DNA of 9,394 nt, taken from contig CABUCA010000070.1 of NCBI GenBank assembly GCA_902489965.1, positions 1 through 9,394 of the forward strand, in the 5' to 3' direction. A program made the position numbers and the translations under genes. Numbering within the stretch: the stretch's first letter is position 1; each line of letters opens with the position of its first letter. The DNA comes from an uncultured Collinsella sp. (lineage in GTDB: Bacteria > Actinomycetota > Coriobacteriia > Coriobacteriales > Coriobacteriaceae). Below the pieces are notes generated by a model. The model searched no databases and was not told where the DNA came from. It worked only from the letters and a program-made list of their open reading frames with translations. Shown here piece after piece: positions 5,946 through 9,394 of this stretch.

Positions 5946-6392
5946 TTACTCGGCGAGCTGCTTTAGCACATCGCAGGCGATTTCGACGGCATCGTCGATG
6001 CAACCGGGACAGCTGCGGAGCGGACCCTTGTCCGATCCGATGCCCTTGAGCGTGCCGCAGACGGTCGTCGTGTTCTTCTCGCCAAAACGCTTGGCGATTT
6101 CGCGCGACAGCTTGTAGGTCTGGCCCTTGGTCTTGGGGTTTTCCATGCCGTCGCTCATCACAAAGCCCATGATGGCCACGGCGCCCGAGATGGCACCGCA
6201 GGTTTCGGTCATGCCGCCCATGCCGGCGCCAAAGCCCTCGGTGAGGGTAAAGGCGGTCTGGGGGTCGAGCCCGACGGCAGGTGCGAGCGTGCAGGCGACG
6301 GCCTGTGCGCAGTTGAAGCCTTGGGCGTGGTATTCGGCAGCCTGAGCTTGGCAGGCGGCGGTGTCGAGCTGAGCAGTATCGATTTGCTTCAT
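5946..6392 (-). CDS. C_GCAxxG_C_C family putative redox protein
   Basis: A small cysteine-rich protein of a family that is common in anaerobes and annotated as putative redox-active; the reaction is unknown. The 148 residues hold eight cysteines: C14, C28 (GFNCAQAV), C34, C65 (MTETCGAISGAVAIMG), C112, C128, C131 (SCPGC) and C140. The glycine-rich GFGAGMGGMTETCGAISGA block and the C-terminal CPGCIDDAV are the family hallmarks. No signal peptide is seen, so it is probably cytosolic. The ATG at 6392 follows AAGGAG by six bases. The frame is open up to 6536, with a second candidate ATG at 6464 after GAGG that would add 24 residues including MITCPVTG, but the shorter form fits the family better. 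It is divergent from metY and may share sulfur- or redox-related control. Codons 41-56 form one arm of the 45-bp inverted repeat. Confidence 0.85.
   Translation of the reverse strand: MKQIDTAQLDTAACQAQAAEYHAQGFNCAQAVACTLAPAVGLDPQTAFTLTEGFGAGMGGMTETCGAISGAVAIMGFVMSDGMENPKTKGQTYKLSREIAKRFGEKNTTTVCGTLKGIGSDKGPLRSCPGCIDDAVEIACDVLKQLAE
6227..6271 (-). repeat. Inverted repeat copy B, inside the C_GCAxxG_C_C gene
   Basis: Perfect 45-base reverse complement of 5841-5885. This is evidently the parental copy, because it is in frame and encodes conserved family residues. The two copies face each other across 341 bases (5886-6226) that contain codons 57-148 and the yigZ terminator. Confidence 0.95.
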
Positions 6393-6622
6393 CGTTGTCT
6401 CCTTGGTCACGGTGTACTCGCCTATGGTACCCGTGACGGGGCATGTAATCATCGAGAGCTTCATGTATGCCTCGTTTTTATCTATCGAGCAAATGCCCAA
6501 GGCTTGAGATAAATACCCCTGATCAATTAGTCCCATAACCTACCTTGGGGATGGGTTGAGAGGGGTGCAGGGTAGCGGTATCGTGAACCGAATGAAACGT
6601 AACCCAGGCAAGGGAGCTAGAT
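6393..6622. other. Divergent intergenic region between the cysteine-rich gene and metY
   Basis: This 230-bp gap must hold the promoters of both divergent genes. The stretch 6503-6541 is locally AT-rich (ATAAATACC, GATCAATTAG) and is the likeliest regulatory core, but no -35/-10 pair of good quality could be chosen on either strand. No SAM-I riboswitch core, which often precedes metY in Firmicutes, was recognised. AGGGAG (6611-6616) is the metY ribosome binding site. Confidence 0.5.
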
Positions 6623-7906
6623 ATGAGCGAGCAGACCATCGGTACTACATGTGTTCAGGGCGGCTATCACCCTGGAGATGCCGAGCCGCGCCAGGTGCCC
6701 ATCTACCAGTCCACCACGTGGAAGTACGACACGTCCGAGCATATGGGCAAGCTGTTTGACCTGGAGGAGTCGGGCTACTTCTACAGCCGCCTGCAGAACC
6801 CCACGTGCGATTTGGTTGCTGCCAAGATCTGCGAGATGGAGGGCGGTACCGCTGCGATGCTCACGAGCTCGGGCATGGCCGCGAACTTCCTCGCGATCTT
6901 TAACGTGGCCGGTGCCGGCGACCATGTGGTCGCAAGCTCTGCCATCTATGGCGGTACCTACAACCTGCTCGCCCATACTATGGAGCGCATGGGTCTGACC
7001 TGCACGTTCGTTGCCCCCGACTGCACCGATGAGGAGCTCGAGGCAGCCTTTGAGCCCAATACCAAGCTCGTCTTTGGCGAGACGATTGCCAACCCCGCCC
7101 TTGCCGTGCTCGATATTGAGCGCTTTGCCAAGGCCGCACATGACCACGGCGTGCCGCTGATGGTCGACAACACCTTCCCGACGCCCGTGATGTGCCGTCC
7201 CTTTGAGTGGGGTGCCGACATCGTTACGCACTCCACCACCAAGTACATGGATGGACATGCTGCCTACCTGGGCGGCGTAATCGTTGACCACGGTCAGTTT
7301 GACTGGATGGCTCATGCGGACAAGTTCCCGGGTCTTACCACGCCCGATGAGAGCTACCACGGCGTGACCTATGCCGAGAAGTTTGGTCGCGAGGGTGCCT
7401 TCATTACCAAGGCAACCGCTCAGCTCATGCGCGATCTTGGTCCTATGCAGAATCCGCAGGCGGCTTTCTTCCTGAACAGCTCGCTCGAGAGCCTGCATGT
7501 GCGCATGCCGCGTCATTGCGAGAACGGCCTGGCCGTTGCCAAGTTCCTGCAGAGCCATCCCAAGGTGCGCTTCGTGAGCTATCCGGGCCTGGAGGGCGAT
7601 AAGTACTATGACCTCGCTCAGAAGTACATGCCCAACGGCACCTGCGGCGTTGTGAGCTTTGGCTTTAACGGTGGTCGCGCGGCGGCCGAGACCTTTATGA
7701 AGAGCCTCAAGCTCGCTCAGATCGCCACGCACGTGGCCGACGCCCGCACTTGCTGCCTGCATCCTGCTAATGCCACGCATCGCCAGATGAACGACGAAGA
7801 GCTCATCGCCTGCGGTATCTCCGCCGACATGGTGCGCCTGTCGTGCGGCCTCGAGGACACGGCCGATCTGATTGCCGACCTTGAGCAGGCGCTCGAGCAG
7901 TGCTAG
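6623..7906 (+). CDS. metY: O-acetylhomoserine sulfhydrylase (MetY-like), PLP-dependent
   Basis: Predicted to make homocysteine from O-acetylhomoserine and sulfide, the direct sulfhydrylation step of methionine synthesis, in the cytosol. The 427 residues match the Cys/Met-metabolism PLP family (fold type I). Features seen are YSRLQNPT with Y54 and R56 for the cofactor phosphate, SSGMAA (82-87), the ring-stacking Y109 in SAIYGGTYN, D182 in MVDNTFPTP, and the Schiff-base lysine K207 in HSTTKYMDGH. The insert between about residues 225 and 250 (FPGLTTPDESYHG) and the length are typical of MetY rather than the shorter MetB/MetC. The ATG follows AGGGAG by six bases. It could use sulfide from the cysteine desulfidase elsewhere in this window. 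A related O-acetylserine or methionine-lyase activity is possible, but MetY is the best fit. Confidence 0.9.
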   Translation: MSEQTIGTTCVQGGYHPGDAEPRQVPIYQSTTWKYDTSEHMGKLFDLEESGYFYSRLQNPTCDLVAAKICEMEGGTAAMLTSSGMAANFLAIFNVAGAGDHVVASSAIYGGTYNLLAHTMERMGLTCTFVAPDCTDEELEAAFEPNTKLVFGETIANPALAVLDIERFAKAAHDHGVPLMVDNTFPTPVMCRPFEWGADIVTHSTTKYMDGHAAYLGGVIVDHGQFDWMAHADKFPGLTTPDESYHGVTYAEKFGREGAFITKATAQLMRDLGPMQNPQAAFFLNSSLESLHVRMPRHCENGLAVAKFLQSHPKVRFVSYPGLEGDKYYDLAQKYMPNGTCGVVSFGFNGGRAAAETFMKSLKLAQIATHVADARTCCLHPANATHRQMNDEELIACGISADMVRLSCGLEDTADLIADLEQALEQC

Positions 7907-7937
7907 GCTAGCATTCGCACAAGGCGCCGATGCTGGC
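7907..7937 (+). other. Small hairpin just after the metY stop codon
   Basis: GCTAGCAT (7907-7914) pairs with ATGCTGGC (7930-7937), 8 bp with one T-G pair and a 15-base loop. No T run follows. It probably assists the stronger terminator downstream or protects the mRNA end. Confidence 0.4.
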
Positions 7938-7975
7938 AGAAAACTTCGGCGACCTTTAGTTCCGATTCCGTAGGC

Positions 7976-8021
7976 GGGACCCCAATCGCGACTGTTTGCA
8001 GGCGATTGGGGCCCCGTTTTT
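7976..8021 (+). terminator. Intrinsic terminator of metY
   Basis: GGGACCCCAATCGC (7976-7989) pairs with GCGATTGGGGCCCC (8002-8015), 13 of 14 pairs with one A-C mismatch and a 12-base loop, followed by GTTTTT. It ends 26 bases before the MFS start, so the transporter needs its own promoter or partial read-through; no promoter is seen in those 26 bases. Confidence 0.9.
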
Positions 8022-8047
8022 GCGTTGGGCCACTCGAAAGGATGGAT

Positions 8048-9352
8048 ATGGAGAAAACCGCAGAGCAGCTGCGCCGCGAGCACATTGCCCTAGAGGGCGA
8101 CACCCATGGCAAGAACAAGTGGGCGATTCTGTTTACCGTGCTCATCATGACGTTTATGGTGTGTCTGGATTCGACCGTCGTGACCGTGGCGCTGCCCGTG
8201 ATGCAAAAGGAGCTGGGCGTGGGCCTCGATCGCATTCAGCTGGTAAGCTCGGTGTATCTGCTTGCGACTTGCGTGGCTATGTTGCCGTTTGGCCGTCTGG
8301 GCGACGTACGCGGCAAGGTGAATGTGTTCCAGCTGGGCGTTATCGTCTTTTCGGTCGGTTCGCTGCTGTGCGGCCTTTCGGCCTCGCTCGAAGTTCTTAT
8401 TCTGGCACGCATCGTTCAGGGTGTTGGTTGCGCGGCGGCCATGGCCAACAACATGGGTATCATCACTGAGTCGTTTCCGGCGCGCGAGCGCGGTCGTGCC
8501 ATGGGCATTCTTGCGACCTTCGTGGCCCTCGGCATGATGTGTGGCCCCGTGCTCGGCGGCGTGCTGGTGGCAAGCTTTCCCTGGGAGAGCATCTTCCTCA
8601 TCAACCTGCCCATTGGCGTCATCTCGTTTATCGTGGGGCTCTACACGCTGCCGCATGTTAAGCCGGAGGCCGGCGAGCGCCCCATGTCCTTGATTGAGGC
8701 TGCTCGTCGCTGCTTTGCAAATTCGGCCTTCACCATCAACCTTGCCTGCATGCTCATCGTGTTTGTTGGCATTGGCGCATCCGAGTTTATCCTGCCGTTC
8801 TATTTTCAGGACGCCCACGGCTTTGGTTCCGACATTTCCGGATTGCTCTTTTTGGCGCTGCCAATGGTGAATGCCTTTATCGGCCCGCTTTCGGGTACGG
8901 TTTCGGACCGTGTTGGCTGCGAGGGCCCCACGGCAGTCGGCCTGGGCGTGTACGTATGCGGTCTTTTTGCGGTAAGCACACTCGACGAGCATTCTTCCAT
9001 CCCTGTGATCGTGTGCTGTGTCGCGTTTATGTCGTGTGGTACTTCGATTTTCCAGAGCCCCAATAACTCGCTGTATATGGGCTCGGCTCCGCGCGAAGCG
9101 CTCGGCTTTGCAGGTAGCTTGGGCAGCTTGGCGCGCTATGCGGGCATGGCGCTGGGTATTACGGCAGGTTCGCATATCCTCTATGGGCAGATGAGCGTGG
9201 CGATGGGCGAGGCCGTGACCAGTTTTGTTGCAGGCCGTCCGGATGTATTCCTATTCGGCTTTCGCTCGGTGTTCTATGTGCTTATGGCTGTGGCCGCTGT
9301 GGGCTTTGCGCTCGCCATGGTGCGTTTGGTGAAGATGCGCGCCCGCCATTAG
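8048..9352 (+). CDS. MFS transporter, EmrB/QacA-like drug exporter, 12 helices
   Basis: Inner-membrane proton-driven exporter of the major facilitator superfamily; the substrate is unknown. The 434-residue protein shows LDSTVVTVALP in TM1 (drug:H+ antiporter motif D), GRLGDVRGK between TM2 and TM3 (motif A), ARIVQGVG in TM4 and GPVLGGVL in TM5 (motif C). About 12 hydrophobic helices can be counted. The first half resembles the 14-helix DHA2 group, but the usual extra central pair is missing: TM6 (INLPIGVISFIVGLYTL) leads through a short polar linker into FTINLACMLIVFVGIG. The start is ATG 8048, six bases after AAAGG (8037-8041). The ATG at 8042 is too close to that site, and an in-frame TTG at 8006 lies inside the metY terminator. 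It probably acts alone. Confidence 0.88.
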   Translation: MEKTAEQLRREHIALEGDTHGKNKWAILFTVLIMTFMVCLDSTVVTVALPVMQKELGVGLDRIQLVSSVYLLATCVAMLPFGRLGDVRGKVNVFQLGVIVFSVGSLLCGLSASLEVLILARIVQGVGCAAAMANNMGIITESFPARERGRAMGILATFVALGMMCGPVLGGVLVASFPWESIFLINLPIGVISFIVGLYTLPHVKPEAGERPMSLIEAARRCFANSAFTINLACMLIVFVGIGASEFILPFYFQDAHGFGSDISGLLFLALPMVNAFIGPLSGTVSDRVGCEGPTAVGLGVYVCGLFAVSTLDEHSSIPVIVCCVAFMSCGTSIFQSPNNSLYMGSAPREALGFAGSLGSLARYAGMALGITAGSHILYGQMSVAMGEAVTSFVAGRPDVFLFGFRSVFYVLMAVAAVGFALAMVRLVKMRARH

Positions 9353-9356
9353 CGTG

Positions 9357-9392
9357 TTGGGAGGCTGTCTGCCACGATTCGCGCCGTCCCAA
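9357..9392. other. Hairpin after the MFS gene at the window edge
   Basis: TTGGGAGGC (9357-9365) pairs with GCC-G-TCCCAA (9383-9392), 9 bp with one bulged G. It may be the base of a terminator for the transporter, but the window ends in AAAA and any T run on the plus strand would lie outside it. Confidence 0.35.
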
Positions 9393-9394
9393 AA

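Noticed and set aside
5830..6444. Minus-strand open frame overlapping the cysteine-rich gene in another frame
   Set aside because: It is arginine-rich with no domain; its only notable feature, a peptide shared with a plus-strand frame, is explained by the 45-bp inverted repeat.
6480..6622. SAM riboswitch before metY
   Set aside because: No SAM-I core motifs or terminator stem were found in the leader.
6617..8083. Long minus-strand open frame opposite metY
   Set aside because: It is exactly antisense to a clear PLP enzyme, has no recognisable domain, and crosses the metY terminator. A shadow of GC-rich codon use.
8090..9175. Minus-strand open frame of 361 codons opposite the MFS gene
   Set aside because: It is rich in R, H, K and Q, as expected for the complement of membrane-helix codons, and has no domain.

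Overview
The window (about 9.4 kb, GC-rich) looks like chromosomal DNA of an anaerobic gut actinobacterium of the Coriobacteriia, most like Collinsella. This is inferred from the gene mix (Fe-S cysteine desulfidase, OAH sulfhydrylase, a C_GCAxxG_C_C protein, a four-domain ribosomal protein S1), the GC-rich codon use and the TTG/GTG starts. It was not checked against a database. No phage, transposase, CRISPR array or defence system is visible.

Layout: (1) 1-390, minus: rpiB, ribose-5-phosphate isomerase B, cut by the left window edge. (2) 391-661: divergent intergenic region with several short palindromes, two terminator-like hairpins and a 19-codon upstream ORF with a strong ribosome binding site that overlaps the next start. 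(3) 662-1981, plus: CyuA/YhaM-type [4Fe-4S] L-cysteine desulfidase. (4) 1981-2125: a perfect 12-bp hairpin at the stop codon, then a palindromic element of about 100 bp between two convergent genes. (5) 2171-2929, minus: HAD-family hydrolase. (6) 3245-4411, plus: rpsA, with a leader that can fold over its own ribosome binding site and a clear intrinsic terminator. (7) About 4470-4710: noncoding DNA with competing hairpins. (8) 4752-5108, plus: rnpB, the RNase P RNA, with an extended -10 promoter. (9) 5198-5833, plus: YigZ/IMPACT family protein, followed by an intrinsic terminator. (10) 5946-6392, minus: a cysteine-rich C_GCAxxG_C_C protein. (11) 6623-7906, plus: O-acetylhomoserine sulfhydrylase (MetY-like). 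(12) 8048-9352, plus: 12-helix MFS exporter.

Most genes are single units with their own terminators or promoters rather than one operon. A loose theme is sulfur and cysteine chemistry: cysteine breakdown to sulfide (gene 3), sulfide fixation into homocysteine (gene 11) and a cysteine-rich putative redox protein beside it (gene 10). The rest is housekeeping (rpiB, rpsA, rnpB, yigZ).

The most unusual feature is a perfect 45-bp inverted repeat. One copy lies inside the C_GCAxxG_C_C gene and the other just after the yigZ stop codon, so the pair brackets the 3' two thirds of the cysteine-rich gene. It could be a template-switch scar or a substrate for local inversion. I see no convincing new multi-gene system. 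The other items worth checking are regulatory or repeat structures.
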